Notes under the pieces: model-generated
Databases searched by the model: none
What the model saw: only the letters and a program-made list of their open reading frames with translations
What the model was told of the DNA's origin: nothing
Origin: Fimenecus sp036652055
GTDB lineage: Bacteria > Bacillota > Clostridia > Oscillospirales > Acutalibacteraceae
Assembly: GCA_036652055.1 (NCBI GenBank)
Contig: JAVVWP010000008.1
Coordinates: forward strand, 1-64,000
Length of the DNA stretch: 64,000 nucleotides
Reading direction: 5' to 3'
Shown: positions 17,864 through 26,911 of the stretch, one piece after another
Layout of the letters: each line of letters begins with the position of its first letter
Numbering within the stretch: the first letter of the stretch is position 1
Made by a program: the position numbers and the translations under genes

Positions 17864-19825
17864 TTGAAACTTAATGAAAAGACTATATCAAATATACTTC
17901 TTGTCATTGTTACAATGATTATAGCTTCTACTATTTTAGGTATGTTATTTTTAGGCGAAACTTATGTTGAGTCAAAAGGAATTACTGAAAATAACTCAAC
18001 ATTTGATTTAAGCGCTATTTCTCCAGACAACAATGAAACCTATTATTTAGAGGGAAACTGGGATTTTTATTATGGTCAATTATTAATTACAGATAATATA
18101 AAAGGCAAAGATATGACCAGTATTCAAGTCCCTTCGTCGTGGAGTGGAACTCCTATAATGGATACCAATTTTAAAAGTGGCGGATATGCCTCATATCGTG
18201 CAAAAATAAAAAATTGCAAAGCATTTGAAGCCATTACAATTTATGTCCCAAATTTAGCTGGTGCATACTCAGTTTTTGTTAATGGTCAGCTTGTTTCAAA
18301 AAGCGGAACATTTTCCAAAGATAGCGGTAAAGTTTTTGCAACACCTACTGTTGATACTAATCCAATATTTTTATTGCCAGACCAAACTTATGAAATAGTT
18401 ATAGAGGTTGCCGCAGAAAGCTATTCAGGGCTTTACCTGACGCCTCTTTTAACAAACTATGAGCATAACACCAATTACACTACTACAATGTTGGGATTTA
18501 GATATGCACTTGTGGGAATTGTATTTTTTTGTGGCGCTGCGGTTATTTTTTTAAAAAGTCTTGGAAACAAAAATATATATACACTTTGGCTACCAATTTT
18601 ATGTTTTCTTTTGTGTTTGAGAATGTTAGTTTCAAATGAGAGTTATGCTATTTCTCAAAACTTCCTTTTTAACCTAAGTTATGAAACTATGAATATCATT
18701 ATTTATGCTTCAACATTTATAATAAAGCTTGTTGCGTTAATGTTTTTAAAAGAAGCTTTGGATTTAAACATTAGTAAAAAATCGATTTTACTCCTTTCAA
18801 GCCTTTCACTTGTCCTTATTGTTGTTGCAAATATTGCTCCTAATTCTCTATATATCACTTATTATTTTGCTATGTTCCAACTGTTTTCCTGCATTATTGA
18901 CCTTTATACTCTTGATAAGCTTTGTGGGTGTATTTCAAAAAAAGTTCCAAATTCCGAAATATACACTCTTGCTTATATGTTTATAACCGTTGGAATTATG
19001 GTTGATGCTTTTTATACAAGTGGCTTAATTCCTTTTAGATGTTCATCATTTATGCCTATATGCTTTTTTGTTTTTGTTCTTTCGGTTACAATTGTTCACA
19101 CAAAAAGAACGACAGAACTTTATCACGAAACGCTTGAAACCGAAAAGCTTTATGCTGAATTGCAAAGAGCAAATATGTCAATTATGTTATCACAAATTCA
19201 GCCTCATTTCTTATATAATGCGTTAAATACAATTAAATCCCTTATTAAGCGTGACCCTAAAGCGGCAGAAAAGGCTATTATTGACTTTTCTTATTATTTG
19301 AGAGGAAATATGGACAGCCTTTCAAAAAAAGAGCCTATCCCCTTTTCTTTGGAGCTTGACCACATTAAGCATTACTGTGAAATTGAACTTTTAAGATTTT
19401 CTGATAAAATGGACATAATTTATGATATTGGGCCTTCTTCGTTTTTAGTTCCTACATTAAGTGTTCAGCCACTGGTTGAAAATGCGATAAAACATGGCGT
19501 TACTAAAAATCCTAAAGGCGGAACGGTTAAAATTTCAACCTATGAAGATATTGATTTTAACTATATAAAAATTGAAGATGATGGAGTAGGTTTTGATATG
19601 GAGGCCACCAAAGAAGATGATGGTCGCTCTCATATTGGTCTTAGCACCACCAAGGCACGGCTTAAAAGCATAATGAATGCTGAAATCTTTATTGATAGTC
19701 ATATAAATAAAGGAACAGTCATAATTGTTCAAATACCAAAAAAATCAGCTAAACCTGCTGATGTAAAAGAAACCATTAAATTGTTTAAGCATAAGTCCAA
19801 AAAAGAAAGGAATATTGATATATGA
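17864..19825 (+). CDS. LytS-type membrane sensor histidine kinase with 7TMR-DISM architecture
   Basis: A 653-residue sensor. An N-terminal membrane anchor is followed by an extracellular beta-rich domain (~residues 40-200, resembling the 7TMR-DISM jelly-roll sensor: LEGNWDFYYGQL, IQVPSSWSG), about seven transmembrane helices (~205-410), and a His_kinase-type transmitter with SQIQPHFLYNALNTIKSL (phospho-acceptor His). The ATPase N-box is VQPLVENAIKHG and the G-box DDGVGFD. Known relatives sense carbohydrates or other small ligands. The start is TTG at 17864 after AAAAGGGGGG. It overlaps the next gene, its response regulator, by four bases. Confidence 0.88.
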   Translation: MKLNEKTISNILLVIVTMIIASTILGMLFLGETYVESKGITENNSTFDLSAISPDNNETYYLEGNWDFYYGQLLITDNIKGKDMTSIQVPSSWSGTPIMDTNFKSGGYASYRAKIKNCKAFEAITIYVPNLAGAYSVFVNGQLVSKSGTFSKDSGKVFATPTVDTNPIFLLPDQTYEIVIEVAAESYSGLYLTPLLTNYEHNTNYTTTMLGFRYALVGIVFFCGAAVIFLKSLGNKNIYTLWLPILCFLLCLRMLVSNESYAISQNFLFNLSYETMNIIIYASTFIIKLVALMFLKEALDLNISKKSILLLSSLSLVLIVVANIAPNSLYITYYFAMFQLFSCIIDLYTLDKLCGCISKKVPNSEIYTLAYMFITVGIMVDAFYTSGLIPFRCSSFMPICFFVFVLSVTIVHTKRTTELYHETLETEKLYAELQRANMSIMLSQIQPHFLYNALNTIKSLIKRDPKAAEKAIIDFSYYLRGNMDSLSKKEPIPFSLELDHIKHYCEIELLRFSDKMDIIYDIGPSSFLVPTLSVQPLVENAIKHGVTKNPKGGTVKISTYEDIDFNYIKIEDDGVGFDMEATKEDDGRSHIGLSTTKARLKSIMNAEIFIDSHINKGTVIIVQIPKKSAKPADVKETIKLFKHKSKKERNIDI

Positions 19826-20622
19826 ATATTATAGCAGTAGATGATGAACGCCTTGTTTTGGAGGATTTTATTGATATTTGCTCATCAATTCCAGATGTCA
19901 ATAAAATAAACACTTTTAGCAATCCTGCAGATGCTCTTGAACACGCTGCACTAAATAGCATAGATATGGCTTTTCTTGATATTGAAATGCCAGTTATGAC
20001 AGGTCTTGATCTTGCTCAAAGACTTAATAGAATTAATCCCGATACTAAAATTGTTTTTGTAACTGGTTTTAAAGACTATGCCTTTGACGCTTTTTCTGTC
20101 AATGCTATTGGATATGTGTTAAAACCATTTAGTGATGATATGATAAAAAACGAAATTGAAAAAGCAAAAAGAATAATAAACATAAGTGAAAATTCTAAAA
20201 TAAGCGTTAAAACTTTTGGATATTTTGATGTTTTTGTCGATGATAAGCCAGTGTACTTTTCAAGTGCAAAATCGAAAGAACTTTTAGCTTTGCTTATTGA
20301 CCGCAGAGGTGGTAGCGTTAGCTCTGAAAATGCGATTTCTGCTCTTTGGCCTGAGCGTCAATATGACGAAACTGTTCAATCTCTTTTTAGAAAAGTTCTT
20401 AAAAGTCTTAGAACTGCACTTTCTGATGCTGATATTTCTAATGTCCTTATTGATGTTAGAAATCAAAGAAGTGTTGATATGTCAAAATTTGAATGTGATT
20501 ACTACTCACTTATGAAAATGAATGAAAACGCTATTTCAAACTATCGTGGAGAATATATGACTGGATATGCTTGGGCTCAAAACACAAAAAAATATATTAA
20601 TAAAATTCTCGGAGAGGACTGA
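19822..20622 (+). CDS. Response regulator with SARP-like winged-helix output domain
   Basis: A 266-residue regulator. The receiver domain covers residues 1-120, with DDE acidic pocket, phospho-acceptor D53 in FLDIEMPVMTG and KPF near 108. Residues ~130-225 form an OmpR/SARP-type DNA-binding winged helix (KTFGYFDVFVDDKPVYFSSAKSKEL opening, ALWPE). A short C-terminal tail looks like a truncated BTAD region. LytS-type kinases usually pair with LytTR regulators, so this combination is less usual, although known in Clostridia. It ends seven bases before fhs, hinting at control of, or co-expression with, C1 metabolism. Confidence 0.88.
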   Translation: MNIIAVDDERLVLEDFIDICSSIPDVNKINTFSNPADALEHAALNSIDMAFLDIEMPVMTGLDLAQRLNRINPDTKIVFVTGFKDYAFDAFSVNAIGYVLKPFSDDMIKNEIEKAKRIINISENSKISVKTFGYFDVFVDDKPVYFSSAKSKELLALLIDRRGGSVSSENAISALWPERQYDETVQSLFRKVLKSLRTALSDADISNVLIDVRNQRSVDMSKFECDYYSLMKMNENAISNYRGEYMTGYAWAQNTKKYINKILGED

Positions 20623-20628
20623 TGCATT

Positions 20629-22299
20629 ATGTTAAGTGATATTGAGATTGCTCAAAAGGCGATATGTAAACCAATTAAAGAAATTGCTGAAAAACTCGGA
20701 ATTGATAGTGAAGATATTGAGTTTTATGGAAAGTATAAAGCTAAGCTTCCATTATCTATTATGAAAAATTTCGAAAAAAAGCAAGATGGAAAGCTTATTT
20801 TAGTAACTGCAATAAATCCTACCCCCGCTGGTGAAGGCAAAACAACCGTAACCGTAGGGCTTGGTCAGGCAATGAATAAAATAGGCAAAAATGCTATAAT
20901 TGCACTAAGAGAACCATCTATGGGTCCTGTTTTTGGTGTAAAGGGCGGAGCTGCAGGTGGTGGATATTCACAAGTAATTCCAATGGAGGACATTAACCTT
21001 CATTTTACAGGTGATATGCACGCTTTAACAGCTGCTAACAACCTTTTGTGTGCTATTATTGATAATCACATTCAACAAGGTAATGAACTTGAAATTGACC
21101 AACGGCGTATCCTTTTTAAACGCTGCCTTGATATGAATGACAGAGCGCTTCGTAATGTTGTTATTGGTCTTGGCGGTAAAATTAATGGTGTTCCCAGAGA
21201 AGATAACTTTATGATTACAGTTGCAAGTGAAGTTATGGCAATCCTTTGTTTGGCAAGTGATATTTCTGACCTTAAAAAGCGACTTGGTTCTATTCTTGTC
21301 GCTTATAATTTAAAAAACGAGCCAATTTTTGCCAAAGATTTGAATGCGGTGGGTTCAATGGCTGCTCTTTTGAAAGATGCTATTAAGCCAAATCTTGTTC
21401 AAACTCTTGAAAATACCCCTGCATTAATGCACGGTGGTCCTTTTGCAAATATTGCACATGGTTGCAACTCTGTTACCGCTACAAAATTAGGGCTTAAATT
21501 AGCTGACTACTGCATTACAGAGGCTGGGTTTGGTGCTGACCTCGGCGCAGAAAAGTTCCTTGATATAAAATGCCGATACGCAGGTCTTAAACCATCTTGC
21601 ATTGTTATTGTTGCCACCATTCGTGCACTTAAATATAATGGAGGAATTCCAAAATCAGAGTTAGCAAGCGAAAATGTAGATGCGCTTAAAAATGGAATTA
21701 TTAATCTTCAGACACATATTGAAAATATGCATAAATATGGTGTTCCTACTGTTATTGCTATAAATCGTTTTCGCACTGATACCGATGCAGAAATAGATGT
21801 TATAAAAGATTTTTGTGAAAAAATGGGCGTTTGCGTTTCACTTACAGAGGTCTTTACCAAAGGTGGCGAAGGCGGAATGGATTTAGCGGAAAAAGTTTGC
21901 CAAACCATTGAAAATAATCCTTCTAACTATGCTCCACTTTATGACACTAAGCTCAGTATTCCTGAAAAAATAAATAAAATTGCCACCGAAATATATCGTG
22001 CTGACGGCGTTGTTTTCACTCCTACTGCACAAAAATCCATCAAAGGAATTGAAAAATTAGGAAAAGATAAGCTCCCTGTTTGCATTGCAAAAACGCAGTA
22101 TTCTCTTTCTGACAACCCTACCCTTTTAGGAAAACCTGAAGGATTTACCCTTACAGTTCGTGATGTGAGGCTTTCTGCAGGTGCTGGTTTTGTCGTCGCT
22201 CTAACTGGTGATATTATGACTATGCCCGGTCTTCCTAAGTCCCCTGCCGCATACAATATTGATGTTGATGATGACGGTAATATTTCAGGGCTGTTTTAA
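20629..22299 (+). CDS. fhs: Formate--tetrahydrofolate ligase
   Basis: A full-length 556-residue enzyme with the P-loop-like TPAGEGKTT (65-73), REPSMGPVFGVKGGAAGGGYSQ and the C-terminal GDIMTMPGLPKSPAAYNID block. It makes 10-formyl-THF from formate, THF and ATP, feeding purine and fMet synthesis and, in some anaerobes, acetogenic or glycine-linked C1 flow. No fol or Wood-Ljungdahl genes adjoin it. GGAGAGG lies 11 bases before the ATG. It is the third gene of an operon with the sensor kinase and response regulator, ended by a strong terminator. Confidence 0.97.
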   Translation: MLSDIEIAQKAICKPIKEIAEKLGIDSEDIEFYGKYKAKLPLSIMKNFEKKQDGKLILVTAINPTPAGEGKTTVTVGLGQAMNKIGKNAIIALREPSMGPVFGVKGGAAGGGYSQVIPMEDINLHFTGDMHALTAANNLLCAIIDNHIQQGNELEIDQRRILFKRCLDMNDRALRNVVIGLGGKINGVPREDNFMITVASEVMAILCLASDISDLKKRLGSILVAYNLKNEPIFAKDLNAVGSMAALLKDAIKPNLVQTLENTPALMHGGPFANIAHGCNSVTATKLGLKLADYCITEAGFGADLGAEKFLDIKCRYAGLKPSCIVIVATIRALKYNGGIPKSELASENVDALKNGIINLQTHIENMHKYGVPTVIAINRFRTDTDAEIDVIKDFCEKMGVCVSLTEVFTKGGEGGMDLAEKVCQTIENNPSNYAPLYDTKLSIPEKINKIATEIYRADGVVFTPTAQKSIKGIEKLGKDKLPVCIAKTQYSLSDNPTLLGKPEGFTLTVRDVRLSAGAGFVVALTGDIMTMPGLPKSPAAYNIDVDDDGNISGLF

Positions 22300-22346
22300 T
22301 TAGTTTAGTATAATTAAAAAATTTCTTAACAGAATAATGTTTTAAA

Positions 22347-22387
22347 AAAATCCAAAGGCCTTTTATCGGCTTTTGGATTTTTTTATT
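22347..22387. terminator. Intrinsic terminator after fhs
   Basis: Arms AATCCAAAGGCC (22349-22360) and GGCTTTTGGATT (22368-22379) around seven bases, flanked by A-run and T-run, usable in both directions. Confidence 0.88.
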
Positions 22388-22417
22388 GTTATTATGCGTA
22401 TTATAATTTTTTAACAT

Positions 22418-22509
22418 ATTAAAATGACACTACTCTAAAACTCAATAGTAGCTTTACGCTGTTCGAGCCCCGTTTTGCTACCAATTAAAATGGCACTGCT
22501 TTAAAACCC
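22418..22509. repeat. Imperfect 26-bp direct repeat upstream of kdp
   Basis: 22418-22443 and 22484-22509 match at 22 of 26 positions (core ATTAAAATG-CACT-CT-TAAAAC), offset by 66 bp. The 40 bases between contain an inverted GTAGC/GCTAC with inner ACG/CGT. It lies between the fhs terminator and the kdp operator candidate. Meaning unknown. Confidence 0.5.
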
Positions 22510-22522
22510 TTTAATGTTTTAT

Positions 22523-22587
22523 CTTAATTAAACCTTAATGCTATTTAACAAACGCTTTCGCCACTTTTATATCTTATGCCATATAAT
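22523..22587 (+). promoter_or_regulatory. Putative KdpE-controlled promoter of the kdp locus
   Basis: Three similar hexamers, CTTAAT (22523-22528), CTTAAT (22534-22539) and TTAACA (22545-22550), are spaced exactly 11 bp apart, the helical phasing used by OmpR-family regulators. A TATAAT follows at 22582-22587 without a recognisable -35 box, as expected for an activator-dependent promoter. Assignment to KdpE is inferred from position. Confidence 0.5.
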
Positions 22588-22634
22588 GAAGCCATAAACC
22601 GAAGTTAATTAAATATGGTTTAGGAGGATTTTAT

Positions 22635-22820
22635 ATGTTTACTGCAATTATTAAAAAAGAAAGACATCTTGAAAATGATTTTGAAAGGCTTATGATTAAA
22701 AATCCAGTGATCGCTTATTTCATTCTTTTTTTAGGAATGCCAATTTTTACACTATTAACAGTATCTCTTATTACAGCTATTACCGTTATACCGTTTGCAT
22801 TTATATTTAATCTAATTTAA
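22635..22820 (+). CDS. Small membrane protein at the head of the kdp operon
   Basis: A 61-residue protein with a charged N-terminal third (KKERHLENDFERLMIKN) and one long or two short hydrophobic segments (residues ~25-60). TAGGAGGA stands at good spacing before the ATG, and the gene lies directly downstream of the kdp promoter candidate. It is not KdpF, which is separately present at 22920. I do not recognise the family. Position suggests a small regulator or accessory subunit of the Kdp pump or of KdpD. Confidence 0.65.
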   Translation: MFTAIIKKERHLENDFERLMIKNPVIAYFILFLGMPIFTLLTVSLITAITVIPFAFIFNLI

Positions 22821-22826
22821 GACTAT

Positions 22827-22857
22827 CTTTATACAATCTTAATGCTCTAATCTTTAT
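22827..22857 (+). promoter_or_regulatory. Second phased-hexamer site before kdpF
   Basis: CTTTAT (22827-22832) and CTTAAT (22838-22843) are 11 bp apart, with a further CTTTAT at 22852-22857. The CTTAATGCT string is shared with the site upstream of the small membrane gene, so this may be a second binding region. The hairpin at about 22863-22885 lacks a T-run. Confidence 0.25.
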
Positions 22858-22919
22858 ACTAACACCGTCTTTAATTTGATGGTGCTACAATTACGCTATA
22901 AAATCAAAGGAGATATTTT

Positions 22920-23009
22920 ATGCAAATATTAATTGGTGTAATCGGTGCGATTGCTACTGTGCTTTTAATCTATTATGTAGTAATTCTTATGAGGGGTGAT
23001 AAACAATGA
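22920..23009 (+). CDS. kdpF: KdpF subunit of the potassium-transporting ATPase
   Basis: A 29-residue single-helix protein (MQILIGVIGAIATVLLIYY then a short charged tail) of the size and shape of KdpF, the small stabilising subunit of the KdpFABC complex. AAAGGAG lies seven bases before the ATG. Its TGA overlaps the kdpA ATG by four bases (ATGA), so translation is coupled. Confidence 0.85.
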   Translation: MQILIGVIGAIATVLLIYYVVILMRGDKQ

Positions 23010-24823
23010 CAATGGCAATACTTCAATATATTCTTTATCTTGCCATATTGGTGATTTTGGCAATACCGCTTGGGGCGTACATAGGAAAGGTAATGAACGG
23101 TGAAAAAACCTTTATGTCAAAGATTTTTGTTCCCTGTGAAAAATTAGTATATAAAGTTATGCATATTAACAGTGACGAGCAAATGACTTCAAAAAAATAT
23201 GCAGTCAGTGTTTTAATTTTTTCGGGAATTGGTCTTGTCTTTTTATTTTTATTACAGCTAATTCAAGGCGTTTTGCCTTTAAATCCCGAGGGGCTTGGAG
23301 GCGTAAAATGGGACTTATCATTTAATACTGCGGTTAGCTTTATAACTAACACAAACTGGCAATCATACAGCGGTGAAAATACACTTAGTTATTTAACACA
23401 GGCAATAGGGCTTACCGTTCAAAACTTTGTTTCTGCTGCTACTGGTATTGCTGTTTTATTTGCCCTTATTCGTGGATTTATAAAAGTTAAAAAAGATGGT
23501 CTTGGTAGCTTTTGGGTTGATATAACAAAAATAATTTTTCATATACTGCTTCCACTTAATTTAATTGTTGCAGTTTGTCTTGTTGGCGGTGGAGTAGTTC
23601 AAAGCTTAAAACCTGCTGAAACGGTTTCTTTAGTTGAACCTATTGCCATTACAGCAAGCGGTGAATTAATTGAAAATGCAGAAATTGATTTAGCAAATAA
23701 TACAGTTAAAGTTGATGGTAACATAATATCTGACGCAGAAATCATAACAGAGCAAATTGTTCCTCTCGGCGGTGCTGCAAGTCAAATTGCTATTAAGCAG
23801 ACTGGTACGAACGGCGGTGGCTTTTTTGGAACAAACTCGGCTCATCCGCTTGAAAACCCCAACGCATTCACTAATATTATTGAGATGCTTTCAATTTTGC
23901 TAATTCCAGCAGCACTTTGCTTTACTTTTGGTAGAAATGTTAAAAACAAAAAGCAAGGTATTGCAATTTTCACAGCAATGTTTATCTGCCTAATGCTAGC
24001 ACTTAGTTCTATTGCAATTAGTGAGCAAATGGCGACGCCGCAGCTTGCACAAGATGGTATGGTAAACATTTCAGCAATTAATCAATCTGGTGGTAATATG
24101 GAAGGCAAAGAGAGTAGATTTGGAATTACATCATCTGCAACTTGGACCGCTTTTACAACTGCCGCTTCGAGTGGTTCTGTAAATGCTATGCACGACAGCT
24201 ATACACCTATTGGCGGAATGATTGCAATGCTATTAATGCAACTTGGTGAAGTTATATTTGGCGGAGTTGGTTCTGGTCTTTATGGTATGCTTGGATTTGC
24301 CATATTAACTGTATTTATTGCAGGACTTATGGTAGGAAGAACCCCTGAATTTTTAGGAAAAAAGATTGAACCATATGAAATGAAATGGGCAGTGGTAGTT
24401 TGCCTCGCAACGCCAGTTTCTATTCTTGTAGGGAGTGGAATTGCAGCAATAGTTCCGCAGGTAACAGAAAGTCTTACCAGCAGTGGTGCACACGCATTTT
24501 CACAGATGCTATATGCTTTTACATCAGCAGGAGCTAACAATGGCTCGGCATTTGCAGGATTTAATGCAAACACTATATTTTTGAACTTATCTTTAGGTAT
24601 TGTAATGTTGTTTGCAAGATTTATTCCAATTATCGGCACGCTTGCAATTGCAGGTAGCCTTGCTAAAAAGAAGCAAATTGCAACAACAGCAGGTACACTA
24701 TCTACTACAAATGGTCTGTTTGTGTTTTTACTTATTTTTATTATACTTTTAATCGGTGCATTAAGCTTTTTGCCAGCACTTGCACTCGGACCTATCGCAG
24801 AATTCTTTGGCAGCATATCATAA
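23006..24823 (+). CDS. kdpA: Potassium-transporting ATPase subunit KdpA
   Basis: The 605-residue channel-like subunit with about ten helices and the repeated pore loops of the K+-channel/SKT superfamily: TNWQSYSGE in the first, QTGTNGGGFFGTNSAHP in the second, and TSAGANNGSAF further on. It selects K+ and passes it to KdpB. It has a periplasmic-side insertion around residues 190-240 that is richer in charged residues. GAGGGGTGA, inside kdpF, is its ribosome binding site. Confidence 0.97.
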   Translation: MTMAILQYILYLAILVILAIPLGAYIGKVMNGEKTFMSKIFVPCEKLVYKVMHINSDEQMTSKKYAVSVLIFSGIGLVFLFLLQLIQGVLPLNPEGLGGVKWDLSFNTAVSFITNTNWQSYSGENTLSYLTQAIGLTVQNFVSAATGIAVLFALIRGFIKVKKDGLGSFWVDITKIIFHILLPLNLIVAVCLVGGGVVQSLKPAETVSLVEPIAITASGELIENAEIDLANNTVKVDGNIISDAEIITEQIVPLGGAASQIAIKQTGTNGGGFFGTNSAHPLENPNAFTNIIEMLSILLIPAALCFTFGRNVKNKKQGIAIFTAMFICLMLALSSIAISEQMATPQLAQDGMVNISAINQSGGNMEGKESRFGITSSATWTAFTTAASSGSVNAMHDSYTPIGGMIAMLLMQLGEVIFGGVGSGLYGMLGFAILTVFIAGLMVGRTPEFLGKKIEPYEMKWAVVVCLATPVSILVGSGIAAIVPQVTESLTSSGAHAFSQMLYAFTSAGANNGSAFAGFNANTIFLNLSLGIVMLFARFIPIIGTLAIAGSLAKKKQIATTAGTLSTTNGLFVFLLIFIILLIGALSFLPALALGPIAEFFGSIS

Positions 24824-24838
24824 AGGAGAAAAATTATT

Positions 24839-26902
24839 ATGGCAACAAAAAATATACATTCAGATAAAAAGCAGTTTTTAGAAGCAATAAAAAGTTCTTT
24901 TATTAAGCTTAGTCCAAAAACGCAGGCACAAAACCCTGTTATGCTTTTAGTTTATATTTCTGCAATACTTACAACAATTCTTGCAATTATTTCACTTTTC
25001 GGATTAAAAGATGCAAGCACAGGATATACAACATCAATAGCTGTTATTCTTTGGTTTACTGTTCTTTTTGCAAACTTTGCAGAAGCTATTGCAGAAGGCA
25101 GAGGTAAGGCGCAAGCCGACTCCCTTCGTGCTGCAAAGAAAGATGTAAATGCACATAAAATCCCGTCAATTGATCAAAAAGATGAAGTAACTGATGTATC
25201 CTCTGCTACTCTTAAAAAAGGTGATATTGTTATAGTTTATGCAAATGAACAAATTCCATCTGATGGTGAAGTTATTGATGGTGCGGCATCTGTTGATGAA
25301 AGTGCTATAACTGGCGAATCTGCACCTGTAATTCGTGAAAGTGGCGGTGACAGAAGTGCTGTTACAGGTGGCACAACAGTTCTTTCTGACTGGATTATCA
25401 TCTGTGTAACAAGCGAAGCTGGAGAAAGCTTTCTTGATAAGATGATTGCAATGGTAGAGGGTGCATCAAGGAAAAAGACGCCAAATGAAATAGCACTCCA
25501 AATCTTTCTTATAGCTTTATCTATAATTTTTATATTAGTCACTATGTCGCTATACACCTACTCGCTTTTTTCAGCAAAACAGGCTGGCATTGCAAATCCA
25601 ACATCTATTACAACACTTGTTGCATTACTTGTATGCCTTGCACCTACTACAATCGGCGCATTGCTATCATCAATAGGAATTGCAGGAATGTCAAGGCTAA
25701 ACAGAGCTAATGTGCTTGCAATGAGTGGGCGTGCTATTGAAGCTGCAGGAGATGTTGATATTCTTATGCTTGATAAAACAGGAACGATTACGCTCGGTAA
25801 TCGTCAAGCTCACGAATTTATTCCTGTTGACGGATATGATGCGAAGGAACTTGCCGATGCAGCACAGCTATCATCTTTATCAGATGAAACTCCAGAAGGA
25901 AGAAGCATTGTAATTCTTGCAAAAGAAAAATTTAATATTCGTGAAAGGCAGCTTAGTGATAAGGAAATGACTTTTATTCCTTTTACTGCAAAAACTCGTA
26001 TGAGTGGTGTTGACTTTGATGGCAATGAAATACGCAAGGGTGCTGCTGATTCTGTAAAAGATTATGTAGAGAAAAATGGTGGCACATACAGCGAGGAGTG
26101 CGATGCAGCGGTAAAGGCTGTTTCTTCACATGGCGGAACTCCATTAGTTGTTGCTAAAAATAATAGAATTATCGGAGTTATTCACCTAAAGGATATTATC
26201 AAAAAAGGTGTTCAAGAAAAATTTGCCGACCTTAGAAAAATGGGTATAAAAACAATAATGATAACAGGTGACAATCCATTGACTGCCGCTGCAATAGCCG
26301 CTGAAGCAGGGGTTGATGACTTTTTAGCAGAAGCAACGCCTGAAGGAAAGCTTATAATGATTCGTGATTTTCAGGCAAAAGGTCATTTAGTTGCTATGAC
26401 GGGTGATGGAACAAATGATGCCCCTGCACTTGCACAAGCAGATGTTGCTGTTGCTATGAATACAGGCACACAGGCGGCAAAAGAAGCAGGTAATATGGTT
26501 GACCTTGATTCTTCACCAACAAAGCTTATTGATATTGTTAGAATTGGCAAACAACTTTTAATGACCAGAGGAAGCCTTACAACATTTTCAATAGCAAATG
26601 ACCTTGCAAAATATTTTGCTATAATTCCCGCTTTATTTCTTGGTCTGTATCCACAGCTTTCAGCGTTAAACATTATGGGGCTTCATTCACCGCAAAGTGC
26701 TGTCCTTTCAGCTATTATCTATAATGCACTGATTATAATTGCATTAATTCCACTTGCGTTAAAAGGTGTTAAATATCGTGAAGTTTCAGCAGGAAAGCTA
26801 CTCACAAGAAATCTTTTGATTTATGGTCTTGGCGGACTTATAGCACCATTTATTTTCATTAAGATTATTGATATGCTATTAGTTTTATTGCATTTAGTAT
26901 AA
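24839..26902 (+). CDS. kdpB: Potassium-transporting ATPase ATP-binding subunit KdpB
   Basis: A 687-residue P-type ATPase. It has the actuator-domain SAITGESAP, phosphorylation motif MLDKTGTITLGNR (catalytic Asp), a nucleotide-binding region with FTAKTRMSG, hinge MITGDNPLTA and GDGTNDAPAL. The unusual membrane residues typical of class IA (APTTIGALLSSIGIAG) are present. It energises high-affinity K+ uptake at low external potassium. AAAGGAG precedes the ATG, 15 bases after kdpA. Confidence 0.97.
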   Translation: MATKNIHSDKKQFLEAIKSSFIKLSPKTQAQNPVMLLVYISAILTTILAIISLFGLKDASTGYTTSIAVILWFTVLFANFAEAIAEGRGKAQADSLRAAKKDVNAHKIPSIDQKDEVTDVSSATLKKGDIVIVYANEQIPSDGEVIDGAASVDESAITGESAPVIRESGGDRSAVTGGTTVLSDWIIICVTSEAGESFLDKMIAMVEGASRKKTPNEIALQIFLIALSIIFILVTMSLYTYSLFSAKQAGIANPTSITTLVALLVCLAPTTIGALLSSIGIAGMSRLNRANVLAMSGRAIEAAGDVDILMLDKTGTITLGNRQAHEFIPVDGYDAKELADAAQLSSLSDETPEGRSIVILAKEKFNIRERQLSDKEMTFIPFTAKTRMSGVDFDGNEIRKGAADSVKDYVEKNGGTYSEECDAAVKAVSSHGGTPLVVAKNNRIIGVIHLKDIIKKGVQEKFADLRKMGIKTIMITGDNPLTAAAIAAEAGVDDFLAEATPEGKLIMIRDFQAKGHLVAMTGDGTNDAPALAQADVAVAMNTGTQAAKEAGNMVDLDSSPTKLIDIVRIGKQLLMTRGSLTTFSIANDLAKYFAIIPALFLGLYPQLSALNIMGLHSPQSAVLSAIIYNALIIIALIPLALKGVKYREVSAGKLLTRNLLIYGLGGLIAPFIFIKIIDMLLVLLHLV

Positions 26903-26911
26903 GGAGAAAAA

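Noticed and set aside
22448..22482. GTTCGAGCCCC...GCTACCA resembling a tRNA T-arm and CCA end, a possible tRNA remnant or attachment site.
   Set aside because: The T-stem does not pair, the acceptor register is off by one and no other tRNA arms are present upstream.
22418..22509. The repeated 26-mer as a CRISPR array.
   Set aside because: Only two imperfect copies, no further spacers and no cas genes in the window.
22300..22634. A c-di-AMP (ydaO-type) riboswitch upstream of kdp.
   Set aside because: None of the conserved ydaO motifs was found in the leader; only repeats and the phased hexamers are visible.
22863..22885. Hairpin CACCGTC/GATGGTG before kdpF as a terminator.
   Set aside because: Stem holds one G-U pair and is followed by CTACAATTACG, not a T-run.
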